A stretch of DNA of 64,000 bases. Origin: Tolypeutes matacus. Its lineage: Eukaryota; Chordata; Mammalia; Cingulata; Chlamyphoridae. The notes under the pieces are model-generated. The model saw only the letters and a program-made list of their open reading frames with translations. It did no database searches and was not told the DNA's origin. Location: positions 6,875,266 to 6,939,265 of the forward strand of contig JAKSZT010054399.1 of assembly GCA_026826555.1 (NCBI GenBank). Reading direction: 5' to 3'. Positions 34,310-46,105 of this stretch are shown one piece after another; position 1 is the first letter of the stretch, and each line of letters starts with the position of its first letter. The position numbers and the translations under genes are program-made.

Positions 34310-35880
34310 TGGAGTATTCATAAGGAGATGCCACCAAATTATAAATAGCGGGGTAGGATTTTAGATTTTCTATTTACTTTTTCTTTATGCTTTTAAAAAG
34401 ATAGAGATAGACAGCTTTATCTCTGGGCAAAAACTACTTCCTTCTTCTTCCCTTACTGATGAACCTGTCCCCCCTCCCCCCAACCAAGCATTAGTGGTGC
34501 AATCTCAGACTTTTCCAGAATCCCTCATCTCTCCAATAAAAACCTACAGGTCTCACATCCTAGCTCCACAGAGCTGACTCCTGTTTTGTTTTGCTTTAAA
34601 AAAAAATTTGGGGGGTGAGGGAGATTGGTTTTTACAAGCAGCATTAATCCATTTATGAGTACAAATACTTGCCCCTCCCAAAATCAATAGGTAGGTCTTA
34701 GAGAGATTCAAATAAGTGTAACTAAAATTTGGCCAGTTTGGGGCAATGAGGGCAGTGGGGATTGGGAAGAGAGGGTGGAAGGGCATGAGGAGATACTGGG
34801 TAGGACTAATCCAGCTCAAAAGTGATGGAAAGGTATGGATGGGGATGGAGTGGTTGGCAAATAGTGTATTGTAGAGGCTCTCTATGCCTTGCGGTTTTGC
34901 CAGCCACTTCTGCAGGAATGGCAGAAAGGGGGTGGGCCAAAGGATTCCAGCCACTTCCTTTCCCTATTAAAAAAAAAGTGGCAGCAGTGCCACAATTAAG
35001 CAGGGCAGGCCCTTCCACCCACCCAACAGGGACAGACTCTGCTTAAAATTACAGAAGCACAAATCTACAAACTTCCTGCTGAGTTCATGAACATACCATG
35101 CACATCTTAAAACTTTTATAAATACTGACTGCAACTATTTCACACGTACACTTAAAGAAGTTTGCATACACAATGGGACATCAATCATCTTTAACTTTCC
35201 TTAGCCAGTGGACTTGGAACCAGTGAGTTAAAAACAACTCTTACCGAGCACATCCATGTAACGTACTAGACTCTGATTCAAAGATCCTTGAGGGCAGAGG
35301 CGACATCCTGTTCATTTCTGAACCCCTACCCTTGTCCCCCCAACTCCTAGCACCTAATGTTTTGCTTTACACACAGGAGGTGTCCAAAAAAATGTATACT
35401 ACAGTATACAATAGGGCCATGCATTTCTAAGATAGCTAAACACAATCCGGAGTGAGGAAAGAGTTTATATACTTCACCCGGGAATTTCCTGAGCAAGGAT
35501 AATTAGTGTTCATTCAGGACTTCCACATACGTTCTCTCATTCAATTCCCACACCAACCCAATGGAATTGGTAGTCCTTTCCCACAGTAGAGAAAGGAAAA
35601 AGAGACTAAGAAATTAAGTGATTAAGTTATCTGCCCAAGGCCACATGGCTAACGACAGACCAAAGACTCTGAAACCGAGTTCTCCTCACTCTGACGCCAC
35701 TGTTCTCTCCATGATAACCTTTTAGCCAATCAAAAATAAAAATTATTGGAGAAAAAAAAGAGGGCAATACATCATAAAATAGAAAAATTATTCACCTAAG
35801 ATAATGCTTCAAGGCAGGTCATTGGCAGAAAATTAAAAAGAAAATCTCAGGTTTGCTAATCCATTATTAGACCACAAATA
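34310..35880. other. Mostly unique non-coding DNA
   Basis: About 35490-35710 is a plus-strand MIR (TTCTCTCATTCAATTCCCAC, CTGCCCAAGGCCACATGGC). Remaining sequence unassigned. Confidence 0.5.
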
Positions 35881-35899
35881 GAAATAGAAATAAAAACAT

Positions 35900-35990
35900 A
35901 TATGCTATGAACCAAATATATTGTGTAATATATTGTTTGATTCAAAAAAAATTTATATGTATCCATTACATTTAATTGAGAAATGTATAT
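35900..35990 (+). mobile_element. L1 3' UTR fragment
   Basis: Repeats ACCAAATATATTGTGTAATATATTG found at 13267-13292 in an L1 3' UTR. It is the start of a long frame that is therefore not a gene. Confidence 0.6.
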
Positions 35991-37400
35991 ATTTATTCAT
36001 CTGTGTTTACTTTTTAGTTTTTAATTGTTTATATTTCCAATTATTAAATGGACAAAATAAAGTAAAAAACATATATACTTATATATGTACATGCACATAT
36101 ATACATAGAGAAAATGAAGTTTTTCGTAATCTAAGGGTTTCAGATGTTTACTGCCTTCCACTGTCAGGGAAGAAGAAACGATTGCTAGTGGTTGACATCA
36201 CCTGTGATAATTACTCATTGCTAGTAAAACCCGCATTTGGTACAAGCCAGATGGAGGCAAAAAGCCCAGACGATGAGATCACAGAACTCACAGCCATAGT
36301 TGCTTTTGCAAAGGCGATTCTAAAACAGCCAAAAGATGAACAGGCTTTGTGCTGCCGGGACCACATGCTTTCCAAAACTCGTGATTGCTCTACTAAGCAT
36401 TCTCTAAAGGCTGGTCAGAGATTTTAAAGATGATCCCAGGAGGAGCTACTCTTGAGTTACCATTTAACTTTATTCAATTCAAATTTCCTATCCCATGACT
36501 AATGTTTTCATGCAATGAGCCAAATACAGTATACCTTTTTTTTAAATTGCAACGCAAGACTAAACCAAATTAAAATGTTGGAAATTGGTACAAAGATGTG
36601 AAGCAGGCTTCTCTAGTTACCGACTGGGATTCTGGAGGAGAGCTGCGGTGCCTTGCGCTGCCTCTCCTGCAGAGCGTTTACTTGGCTGTAAGAAAGACTG
36701 TAATCCTTGATCAGCCTTCTTGCCCTCCTTGCATAAGCAGGCACTGCCCTCGGTCTACAATTTTTTGAGGTGGCAATCAATGCAGCAGCTCCAAAGACTT
36801 CCAGTCCTGGGGAAACTCAACTGGAGCCAGCAGGGGCAGCAAGAGCCTCTGAATTCATTCAGAGTCCAGGCCCTTCACAGATGCAAATGTCAGCAGGGCT
36901 TTTCTTAAGAATCGGTCCTCTTTTTTTGACTTGACATTTATGGTAAGATAAATGCTTGCCCAACAAAAGAGAGCAGAGATATGGCCTGGTTAATCTCTTT
37001 CATGAAACTCCTTTTCCAAGTCACTGATTTTGATTCAGGGGGAAATGGTGAACCAGACTTCCACCAGTGGCTGCCCAGACCTGAGAAGGTAGGAGAGAGT
37101 CTCATAAAAATAGTGAAAGCAATGTAAATGGGCCCAGTTTTCTCAAGGCAAGGTTTAAATTGAAATCAATGGAGACTGCTATGAAATCCATTTCATTAGC
37201 TGTTTAGACTTGCTCATTGGGATTAGTTATGAGTGGGTGAGGTGACGGCTAACCACCACTTTGTCTCACCGCTGGGGTGAATAATGTTTTTTTCTCCCCA
37301 GTAGCCTGCCCAAGCATCCTACACATCACTTGAGAAACTGCCTGCTAAACTTTTAGGGTCCTGTTCCCAACCCCCTTCCTTTCTTTTAATGCTGTTTTTA
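35991..37400. other. Unassigned DNA
   Basis: A frame of moderate length (about 36080-36427) has no recognisable domain and begins in L1 sequence. No poly-A, splice-site pattern or repeat explains it. I see no gene. Confidence 0.35.
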
Positions 37401-37720
37401 TCATCCAAAGATTTTACCATTCATTCCAAACATATGTAAAATGATTAAATGGAGAGGATGGGAAGCCAGCCCCCAAGTCATGGGCATGGCGCTGGTAAGG
37501 AAAGAATCTTAAGTCCACTCTAGTCCATAGCTCTACCGCAATCCTGAGGGCACTGGAATGGTGATGTCCACTCCACCTCCAAGTGAGAGTGGGCTTATAT
37601 CCCATGGATACGGTGGATGGATTATCCTGCCTGCAGCTGCAGGCTCTCTCCATTCCCTGGGATGGCATTTATGTAATCTAAGCATCTTTTAAAATATATA
37701 TGAAAAAAAATTATTAAAAA
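37401..37720 (+). mobile_element. L1-type 3' end fragment, family of 44468-45070
   Basis: Shares TCCACTCTAGTCCATAG, GGTGATGTCCACTCCA, TATATCCCATGGATA and CTAAGCATCTTTTAAAATATA with the 44.7 kb element and ends A-rich. Confidence 0.65.
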
Positions 37721-37965
37721 AAAAGAATAGCCAGAAATAGAAGCTATGTACAGCAGGGGAAACAGAGATTCAGGGGTGAGGAATTTTCTTGTTTGTCTTT
37801 TATTTTTGTTTATTATTATTATTTTGAAATACAGAAAATGCTTTAATGAAGATTGAAGTTATGAAAGCACAAATATGTGATTATACCAAATACCATTGAT
37901 TGTACACTTCGGATAAATTATATGCATTATTGATTTGTTTAAAAAAAAAAAGAAAGAAAGAAAGA
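37721..37965 (+). mobile_element. L1 3' UTR fragment
   Basis: AGCCAGAAATAGAAGCTATG, GTTTATTATTATTATT and GTGATTATACCAAATACC repeat the 13560-13800 and 41525-41785 3' UTR, followed by an (AAAG)n tract. Confidence 0.75.
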
Positions 37966-37980
37966 AAGAAAGAATCTTAG

Positions 37981-38070
37981 GGGAGCGGGTGTAGCCCAGT
38001 GGTTTGTGCCCCTGTTTCCTGTGTACAAGATCCCAGGTTCAATCCCCGCCTCCTAAAAAAAACTAATAAT
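37981..38070 (+). repeat. Short DAS-type SINE
   Basis: GCGGGTGTAGCCCAGTGGTT and AGGTTCAATCCCC with an 8-bp duplication AATCTTAG (37973-37980 and 38071-38078). It is followed by a MIR at about 38080-38250 (AAACTGAGGCTCTGTGAGG). Confidence 0.85.
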
Positions 38071-38429
38071 AATCTTAGAGAGTCATCACATTTCAATGAG
38101 GGTAGTATTATCATCCCTTTTGACAAATGGGGAAACTGAGGCTCTGTGAGGCTAAATAACTCACCCTAAATCACCTTGTGGCAGATCTGCTTTGATCTAA
38201 ATCTGCCCTGACTTCAAAGCCAGTGTGTAAGCTGTTCACTCACCACACCACAAGAGTTCTTCCCAGCTGCCCTGTCCTTCCAAAAGGACTCCTCAACCCA
38301 GGGACTGCAGTGCCTGAAAGAAACCCTACCGTTACAAGCTGACATTCCTCATTAGCATAGACGTTACGAGTCAGAGTCCGCAGTCAGAATTACTGAGTTT
38401 GTTCCCAACAGTAAGCCTCTGAAAAATCT

Positions 38430-41400
38430 CCCTTGGAAGATTGTGGGAAGATGGCGAGGGACTAACAGGCAGAGCTGAATGCTCTTACAAAAACAACAGA
38501 GATAAAGCCAAAAGCTGTCTGAGGGATCTGCTTTGGGGGTCAGCAGACAAGGACAGTGCTACACAACTCCCAGGAGGGTGAGGGACAGAGAGACGAAGAA
38601 GCCAAAATGACAAATGTGAGTTACCAAACCCCGGTGGTGGCTGGAGAGGGTTCCCCTCCCCCTCCCCCAAGATATTAAGCTGGGGTAAAACGCCTGGCTC
38701 ACTGCCGCTGACTGAGAGGGGAGCAGACATCTTCCTCCCTGCCAGCCGTTTCAAGGGAAAAGGAAGGGGAGGTCAGGGTGCTTTTCTTGGTGAATGTGGC
38801 CAGCAGAGCCCACTTTGTATCTCCAATATGGAGATTCAACACAGGAACACAGGTAAGTGGAGACTGAAACACCTCATGGAAAGATGCACTGACTAGCACC
38901 ATCTGCTGGCTGGTCTGGAAATTGCATGCACAAAAACTCTGCACTCTCTGTATTCAATCCCTGGGAGAAAATCTGCGCCCCACTAGTGAGTCCCTGGCCC
39001 AAATTTGAAAACTTAAGCTGGACAATTTAAAAACACTGAGAATAGGTTGAACCAAGAATCAAAGAAGAGCTGTGGGGGGAAAAAATAGGCAAGAGAGAGA
39101 AATTAGCCATCAGAGTAAATTCACCAACATATTCAAATGTCTAGACATCAGCAAAAAATTACAAGCCATACTAGGAAACAGGAAGAGATGGCCCAGCCAA
39201 AAGAACAAACCAAATATCCTGAAGAGATACAGGATTTAATACAATTAATCAGTGATAATCACACAACTCTCCTAAATCACTTTGAAGAATTTAAGGAACA
39301 TATGACTAAAGAAATAAAGAATATTAAGAAGATACTGGGAGAGCACAAAGAACAATTTTAAAGCCTGCAAAGAAAAGCAACAGACCTTAAAGGAATGAAA
39401 GACAAGATGGATGAGATTAAAAATACATTAGAGGCACATAAGAACAGGTTAGAATTGCTTGAAGATAGAAATAGTGTTTCAAAGACAGAACATCTGAACT
39501 GGAAAAGACAGGAGAATAGAAAGAGAAGAGAATGGAAAAAATGTTAACAGAGTCTCAGGAAATTGAATGACAATGTGAAATGCACAAACATTCACATTAT
39601 TGGTGTCCCAGAAGGAGAAGATAATGAAAAGGGGGCAGAAAGAATATTTGAAGAAATAATGACTGAAAACTTCCCAACCCCTTGTGAAAGACATAAATTT
39701 CAATATCCAAGAAGGACAACATACCCCTAACAGAATAAATCAGAATAAACCCACCCCAAGACACCTACTAATCAGAATGGCAAATATCAGAGATAAAGAG
39801 AGGATTCTGAAAGCAGCAAGAGAAAAGCAAAGCATCACATACAAGGGAAACGTGATAAGATTAAGTGCTGACCTCTCATCAGAGAAGAAAGTGGTATGAT
39901 GTATTTAAGGTACTGAAAGAGAAAAACTGCCAGCCAAGAATTCTATATCCGGCAAAGCTGTCCTTAAAAAATGAGGGTGAGTTTAATGTCTTCACAGACA
40001 TACAAAAACTGATAGAATGTGTTACCAAAAGACCAGATTTGCAAGAGATACTAAAGGGGGTGCTGCAGTCTGAAAAGAAAAAACAAGGGCGAGAGATTTG
40101 GAGAAGAGTTTAGAAATGATGTTTATTAGGAAGGGTAAACTAAAGGATAAGAAGACAGATAATAGAATGATATGACAACAGAGAGCTGAAGGACAAAATG
40201 GATGACGTAAGTAATGCCTTTACAGCAATAATACTGAATGTTAATGGATTGAACTCCCCAAACAAAAGACATAGACTGATAGAATGGATAAAAAAATATG
40301 AGCTGTCTATGTTGTCTACAAGAGACCCAACTCAGACATAAGGACACAACCAGGTTGTTAGATTGTAACTTTCTGACCCTGAGCTCAAGCTATGTGTCCA
40401 AACCCAGAATGCTCCTTTCCAGCCCCTGCTCTTTTCACACCCCCACCGAACCACAGAACATTCTCTCCCCCAATGATAAGGCAGTCCTCAGAAAGTCACT
40501 CCCTACCCTGAGAACAGCAAGCATGGTACTTTTCCACCCCATAGCTTCACATCCCTCTCCAATCCTGCCCAACTCCACCAGTTCAAAAGGTACTCCCCAG
40601 CTCAGTCAGAGGGGATGGAGTCTCTCTTCAGACCCCTGCCATGCTGGAACCTAATAAACTCCTGCCTGAATCTTGGTCTGTCTCCGAGCCTCTTTAAACC
40701 GGGATCTAACACAGATTAAAAGTGAAACATTGGAAAAAGGTATTCCATGCAAATAGTAATCAAAAAAGAGCTTGAGTAAAACAGATAAATGTAAAACAAC
40801 ATCATTATAGTATATGAACAATAATTACTCAACGCAACTGGCAAGTTTTTCCTGTGATCAGTATTCTGTAATTTTGTTCATACAAAATAAACACTTGCTT
40901 TTAATTGAGAAGGACTGGAGAAGAGATATACTTTTGGATACTTCATTTTTCTTTAACCCTTTCTTATTTATGCTCTTTAAAGTAATCTGGATCAATAATG
41001 ATTTAGCATGACTACCATTGAACAAGATTTTGAGTTTTTCTGCCTCATAAAATTGCGAGTTGTTAAATTGTTATCTGCTGAAATTCATTCCAATAAGATG
41101 TGAAAAATTCCCAAATAGGAATTTGATTATCTAGAAAGAATTATGGCCTAAATGGAAATTAAATAACTAAACCAATAATTTTTTTCATTCTTAGAGATTA
41201 TTATGTCCAATAGCTAGAGCTATAATATAAAAATTAGAATGATGTTAAAATGACTTTCTATTATATTTTAATTATTATTTACATTTATAAATGTTTGTTG
41301 CTATGTTATGTATTTTTTATAATTGATTATATTAAATCAATATAAACTGGGCCTTGCACTCTGGTTTAAAAATTGCAATTTCTTTCTATCTATTTTTCTA

Positions 41401-41790
41401 TTTATTTTACAATTTTACAATAAAGGACTTTTTAACAGCTTAAAAAAAGGCATTGATTATACATTTTGGATAGATCATATGGTATGTGAATATATCTAAA
41501 AAAAACTGCTTAATAAACAAATAAATAATTGTGCAAGAATAGCCAGAAATAGCAGCTGTGTGCGTATAGCAGGGGAAACAGAGAAATTGAAAGGTGAGGA
41601 ATTTTCTTGTTTGTTTGTCTTTTTTTGTTTATTATTATTATTATTGTAATAATGAAAATGCTTTAATAATGATTGAAATGATGAACACAAAACTATGTGA
41701 TTATACCAAATACCATTGATTGTACATTTTTGATAATTTTTATGCTTTATTAATATGTATTAAAAAATCAATTTGTTTAAAATATATATA
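38430..41790 (+). mobile_element. L1 LINE with 5' UTR and ORF1, internally deleted and LTR-interrupted
   Basis: The 5' UTR begins with GGGAAGATGGCGAGGGAC. ORF1 text starts MSRHQQKITSHTRKQEEMAQ at 39137, followed by coiled-coil-like and RRM-like (IIGVPEGEDNEKGAERIFEE) and C-terminal text (MANIRDKERILKAAREKQ) in shifted frames to about 40112. The ORF2 endonuclease start (ILNVNGLNSPNKRHRLIEW) is near 40225-40290 and is broken by a solo LTR at 40356. Beyond about 40830 most of ORF2 is missing. The L1 3' UTR reappears at about 41440-41785. Confidence 0.8.
40356..40711 (+). mobile_element. Solo LTR, ERV1-like, inserted in L1 ORF2
   Basis: A 356-bp element with perfect 8-bp inverted ends TGTTAGAT and ATCTAACA, an AATAAA signal (CTAATAAACTCC), and flanking CAGGT/CAGAT as a probable 5-bp duplication. 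L1 text resumes in register on both sides (ACACAACCAG then ATTAAAAGTG). No internal viral sequence. Confidence 0.8.
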
Positions 41791-41879
41791 CACACACCAG
41801 AATAAATAAAAAACAAAAAAATAATAAAAAATATATACACCCAAAAAACAAACAAACAAACAGAAAAACTCTCTTAACT

Positions 41880-42050
41880 TGTGGAAGCCTCCATTTTCTC
41901 ATCTGTTATAGGGGGGTAGTACTAGTACTAACTTGTAGACTAGTTTTGAATATTAGGTAAAATAATGCATGTCAAAGGCTTAGTACAGTGACACAAAGAA
42001 GGACTCAATAAATGTTATTAGTTGCAATAAGAAAGGCAATACAGGTGTCT
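41880..42050 (+). repeat. MIR
   Basis: CCATTTTCTCATCTGTTATAGG, then AGTACAGTGACACAAAGAAGG and CTCAATAAATGTTATTA, the 3' half of a MIR. Confidence 0.7.
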
Positions 42051-42067
42051 TCTAAAAATGAAGATGT

Positions 42068-42198
42068 TAAAAAAAGAGGCGGGGGGAGTGAGTGTAGCTC
42101 AGTGGTTGACCACCTGCTTCCCATGTACAAGGTCCTGGGTTCAAACCCTGGTACTTCCTTAAAAAAATAAAAAATAATAAAATAATAAAATAAAAATT
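42068..42198 (+). repeat. Short DAS-type SINE
   Basis: GTGTAGCTCAGTGGTTGACC and GGTTCAAACCC with a perfect 12-bp duplication AAATGAAGATGT (42056-42067 and 42199-42210). It sits just ahead of the ZSCAN4 copy. Confidence 0.9.
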
Positions 42199-42210
42199 AA
42201 ATGAAGATGT

Positions 42211-44110
42211 CACCAGAGCAGAAATCAAGTCACACACTGATCAGTATTCAGCCCAGAATCACCCGTTTGGAGGGTCAACCCAGAAAGAGCTTGCAGTTGT
42301 CAAGCATATTCCAGTTATTAAAACAGATTCCCAGGGATACAAATCAGCAGAGCCTGAATCCTCGAGGTTCAGTCTTTCTGAGAAATCTTGCTAAGTACAG
42401 CTTTAGATCTCAGAACCTACTTTTGGCATGACCAATCCAGGAGTGATCTTGGGTCAGGCAATCTAGAATCTGAACCCACCCAAGGACCTGGTATCCAGAA
42501 GGGAGAGGGAAACATTAAGTTCCAGGGTGCTCAGTTCAGCTTATAAAAAACCAACAATGGCTCATTTACAAGACAGGAACTAAAAAGACTCCATAAGGTA
42601 TTCCACTTGTGGCTGTAGCCAGAAAAACAGAACAAGGAAAAAAGTATTTCTCAGTTGGTCCTGGAACAGTTTATGATGAAGGGACACTGCAGAAACAGGT
42701 CCACTTTGAGAGAGAAATGGAATTCAAGTGGAAGAAACCTGGAGAAATTCATGGAAAACCTGACTGATGATCGCATGACATCACCTGACTTTGTCCACAT
42801 CTACGTGCAGGAACAGGAAGCCCTCTTCTCCGAGAACATGCCCTTAAGAGAAGTCATTTTTCATCTCGTGGAACAAATACCAGCAGGAACCTTAAGAGGA
42901 GAGAGCATGAGGACACCCTTCCATAGTCCCCAAGATAGTCCCCTTCAAACAGGACAAGGAGATGAATATAAGGAAGATGGCAGCAACATTTCTATGAAAA
43001 CCAATCAAGTAAATGTCTGTTGCAGTTTGGCAGTTTGATGTAATTATGAATTCCAAAAATAGACATTAGATCATGCTTGTAAACTGGTCTGCTAATCTGG
43101 ACATGACTAAGTTATGATTAGGGCGTTAACTGGGCCATGTCAGTAGGGAGTTGAGCCCCACTCCTTGGTGGGTGGGGAATAAAATATAAAAGGCAAGGCA
43201 AAGAACAGAGTTGGAGCAGTTGTGATGTTGGAGTTTTGATGTTGGAGTTCTGGTGAGGAAGGAGAGAAGGCCCCGGGATAGAGACGGGCCATTTGCCTGA
43301 GAATTCACAGCTGGCTTTGTGGAGAGAAGCAAAGCCTAGAGAGCCTCATAGTCTACAGCTGACCTTGTGGAGGAAACAGGACCTAAGCCTGGAAAGAAAT
43401 GGAGCCCCGGGAAGAGAGGAACCCAAGAAGCCTGAACCCTGGCAAATGTCGGCAGCTGTCTTGCTCCAACATGTGGCAATGGACTTTGGTGAGGGAAGAA
43501 ACTTATGCTTTATGGCCCAGTAACTGTGACTTCTACCCCAAATAAATACCCTTTATAAAGACCAACCAATTTCTGATATTTTGCATCAGCACACCTTTGG
43601 CTGACTAATACATTGACCATCTTACTAGTCGAGCCAGTCAAGTAATTTCCCTGGTTATTATTTAGGAAGATAATAGCCCTAAGCCTGAAGAGGGGAGTGG
43701 TTCTTGGGAGAACCTGCTCAACTCCAGAAAAGCAGAGCTTGGATCCTTCAGATTCCAGGAAGGATCCCTAGGAGGACCCTCTTAACAAGAGTCTCCATGG
43801 AGGTGGGACCACAGTTTCTCTCCAGGCCAGACCAAGCCAGCCCTAAGTCAGTGTCTACTGACCAAAGCAGTGATGGAAGCTCCAGGTGTAGGTAAACCAA
43901 GAAAGAGTCCATGGTTCCCCCAAAATCATACAGATGTGAGGACTGTCCCATGATCTTTAGGTATCTCTCTTAGCTAGATGCCCACCAAAGAAGACACAGG
44001 AATGAGAGATCATTAGTTTGTACTGAGTGTCACAAAGGTTTCTTCCAGGCATCAGACCTACATGTGCATCAGAAGATTCACACACCAGAAGCTTCCCCAT
44101 CTACTGCCCC
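42211..44110 (+). pseudogene. ZSCAN4: ZSCAN4 processed pseudogene, disrupted by an LTR
   Basis: An intronless copy of the embryonic SCAN/zinc-finger transcription factor. Frame from 42400 reads ALDLRTYF, matching the human ZSCAN4 N-terminus (ALDLRTIF); the initiator codon is now ACA. RQELKRLHKVFHLWL leads into the SCAN domain (VLEQFMMKGHC, then KWNSSGRNLEKFMENLTDD and QEALFSENMPLREVI, 42655-42880). The linker QTGQGDEYKEDGSN follows. A 595-bp LTR (43018-43612) interrupts it. The linker then resumes (QVISLVII, stop, EDNSPKPEEG, 43636-43695) and ends with zinc-finger text [13 protein letters not shown] and [16 protein letters not shown] near 43985-44080, with the second finger's C-C-H-H still legible. 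Stops lie at 42544-42546, 42616-42618 and 43663-43665, with frameshifts in the 43.8 kb part. The last two fingers are absent. Sequence from 42211 to 42396 is probably its 5' UTR. Confidence 0.85.
43018..43612 (+). mobile_element. MaLR-like solo LTR inside the ZSCAN4 copy
   Basis: A 595-bp LTR, TGTTGCAGTTTGG to GGCTGACTAATACA, with AAATAAATACCCTTTATAAAG as poly-A signal region. The ending GACTAATACA is that of mammalian MaLR LTRs. Flanks ATGTC and TTGAC each differ by one base from a common ATGAC, a plausible eroded 5-bp duplication. Same family as 56305-56837 and the piece at 61339-61488. Confidence 0.85.
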
Positions 44111-44166
44111 AACAGAAGATTATACATATATATATGAGATACCAGGGATTATATATATATATATTT

Positions 44167-44242
44167 AGGAGGTACCAGGGATTGAACCCAGGACCTCATA
44201 CATGCAAAGCAGGCACTCAGCCACTGAGCAACACCTGCTCCC
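44167..44242 (-). repeat. Short DAS-type SINE
   Basis: Reverse copy GGAGGTACCAGGGATTGAACC to AACACCTGCTCCC, preceded by (TA)n. It lies directly 3' of the ZSCAN4 copy. Confidence 0.85.
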
Positions 44243-44467
44243 AAGAAGAAATAATTTTAAATTATCTGGTATGCTGAGTATTTCCTGCAAAATGGTAGTT
44301 ATTTTCATAGGGAGATCAGCTACAGATTGATTAGTTGGGTAGAATTATTCTGTTCTCCACCTTCCTTTATTATGTGATATCGTCATTCAAAGATTAAATT
44401 TACCTGAGGAAGGCTTCAGACAGAAAAAGAAACAAAACAAAGCAAACAAACAAAAAAAAAATGAATG

Positions 44468-45113
44468 TTCACACTGTAGACCACACTCTCTCCCACTCAG
44501 TTCTGAGTGGTGTGTGCTGATTTAAAATGGCCTACATCCGTTGCCACAACAGTACTCAGGACAACCTCCAACTCCCAAAGAAGCCACTGTATTTCAACTG
44601 CTCATCCCCTCCCTACCCCAAAAGTGTCAAGTGGCCACTAACTCCACCTCATTGTTATAATTTCTTGCATTGCTAGAATCACCATATGTGAACAAGAGAA
44701 TACCATCAAGTCCACTCTAGTCCATAGTTCTTCCCCCAATCCTGAGGGGACTGGGATGGTGATGTCCACTCCAACTCCAAGTGAGAGAGGGCTTATATCC
44801 CATGGATATGGTGGGTGGGATGATCCTGCCTGCAGATGCAGGCCCTCTCTATGGTTGGTGGCAAGGCTCCAGGATGTGTAAGTTCATTGAGGGTGGTGGG
44901 CCACACTGTGGGAGATGTTTGTGTGGGATGTGATGGGAGGTGTGGGAGGTGGGCAACATGGGAATCCCAGTGGGTTCCGTGTAATATTTTGGGTAATCTA
45001 AGCACCTCTTAAAATATATGTGTATATATATATAAACAACATTTTTGTAAGCAAATACACATATATGCATATATATTTATAAATAAATAAATAAATAAAT
45101 AAGATACCTAGGG
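44468..45113 (+). mobile_element. L1-type 3' element
   Basis: Starts at CACACTGTAGACCACACTC and passes TAGTCCATAGTTCTTCCCCC, TATATCCCATGGATATGG and GGTAATCTAAGCACC, ending in (AAAT)n. Related to 17621-18171, 37401-37720 and 46590-46916. Its left junction AAAAAAAAATGAATGT also occurs at 46120-46137. Confidence 0.65.
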
Positions 45114-46105
45114 ATAAACTTAAGAAGAAATGTTAAAAACTAGATAATAAAATTTAAAACCATGTGGAAAAAAAAAAATAGTCTTAGCCTCTCTCAGCCC
45201 CTAACCTGACTCCTTCCCAGGGGAGTGTAAATGGCTTAAATGATGGTTGAATTTGGGGAGGATCTTGGCACTTCCTGAGTCCTCTTTGGGATCTACCTGC
45301 CTACAGAGAAACTGGCCATTTGGTAATTTTGGCAGAAAAGATTTTGCCCCTGCAGGGAGAGACCTATAATTTACAGAAGATACCCATGACTTGGCCATGT
45401 CTGCCTAATTGTGGGATGCCAAAATAGGAAATACATCATAGCTGGACTCTGAACCTTTGGTTCCACCTAACCATTATCAGCAACAATGCTGCTATTTTTA
45501 TCTTCATCTGCCTACCTTACTTGTTCTCAAAAAGTTCAGAACTCAAGTGAGAAAAAAGGAATATTCTTTATTATCCATTGAAAAGTAAGTGTTAACTTAT
45601 CCAAGACTGATTCCCCAAAGGCTGGCTTTTTGAAAAACTCCAGTAAACCAGCTACAACTGAGAATATAAGACAATCAAATCTGACTTACAGTAAAACTCT
45701 GAAGGGTAAGTTTAGTTGGACTGGTGCTCCCCCAACTGTGAATGCCAAGGTAGCAGACCTGGGGCTTCGTGAGGAAGTTTTGCCAGATTATATAACAAGC
45801 CCAAGGTTTTGACCCCAGCCTCTGATCTTGTCAACCGATGAAGGCTCAGGTGGTACCACAGGGATGGAAGCCAAGGTTCTGCCACATCATATCTATGGGA
45901 TCCAGGTTTGGACCCCAGTTCTCAATCACATCACAGGAGGGCCTTGTACTCTCAATTATGTAGCTTAACAGTTCAAAGATGGGGGGTTCTCTTCCAATGC
46001 CTGAAGTTTGGCTAGATAGTTGTGTGTTATTTGAATGCAGTGAATGCACCTGTGGTGGCTCTTGTCTCTGTAAATTTCCCCCTAACCAACAGATGTTCCA
46101 GAAGG
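45114..46105 (+). other. Unassigned segment ending in a 24-A tract
   Basis: The first 60 bp are an L1 ORF2 scrap (TACCTAGGGATAAACTTAAG). The rest matches nothing I recognise and is rich in short frames (such as 45630-45812) with stops, then ends directly in poly-A. Either a transduced flank of the preceding L1-type element or an unidentified retrocopy. Confidence 0.4.

Noticed and set aside
35921..36427. 168-codon plus-strand frame
   Set aside because: It begins in an L1 3' UTR scrap; the rest has no recognisable domain, and I found no splice or poly-A context.
43293..43523. Short open frame in the LTR inside the ZSCAN4 copy
   Set aside because: The same text recurs in other copies of this LTR (56590) with no conserved frame; it is non-coding LTR.
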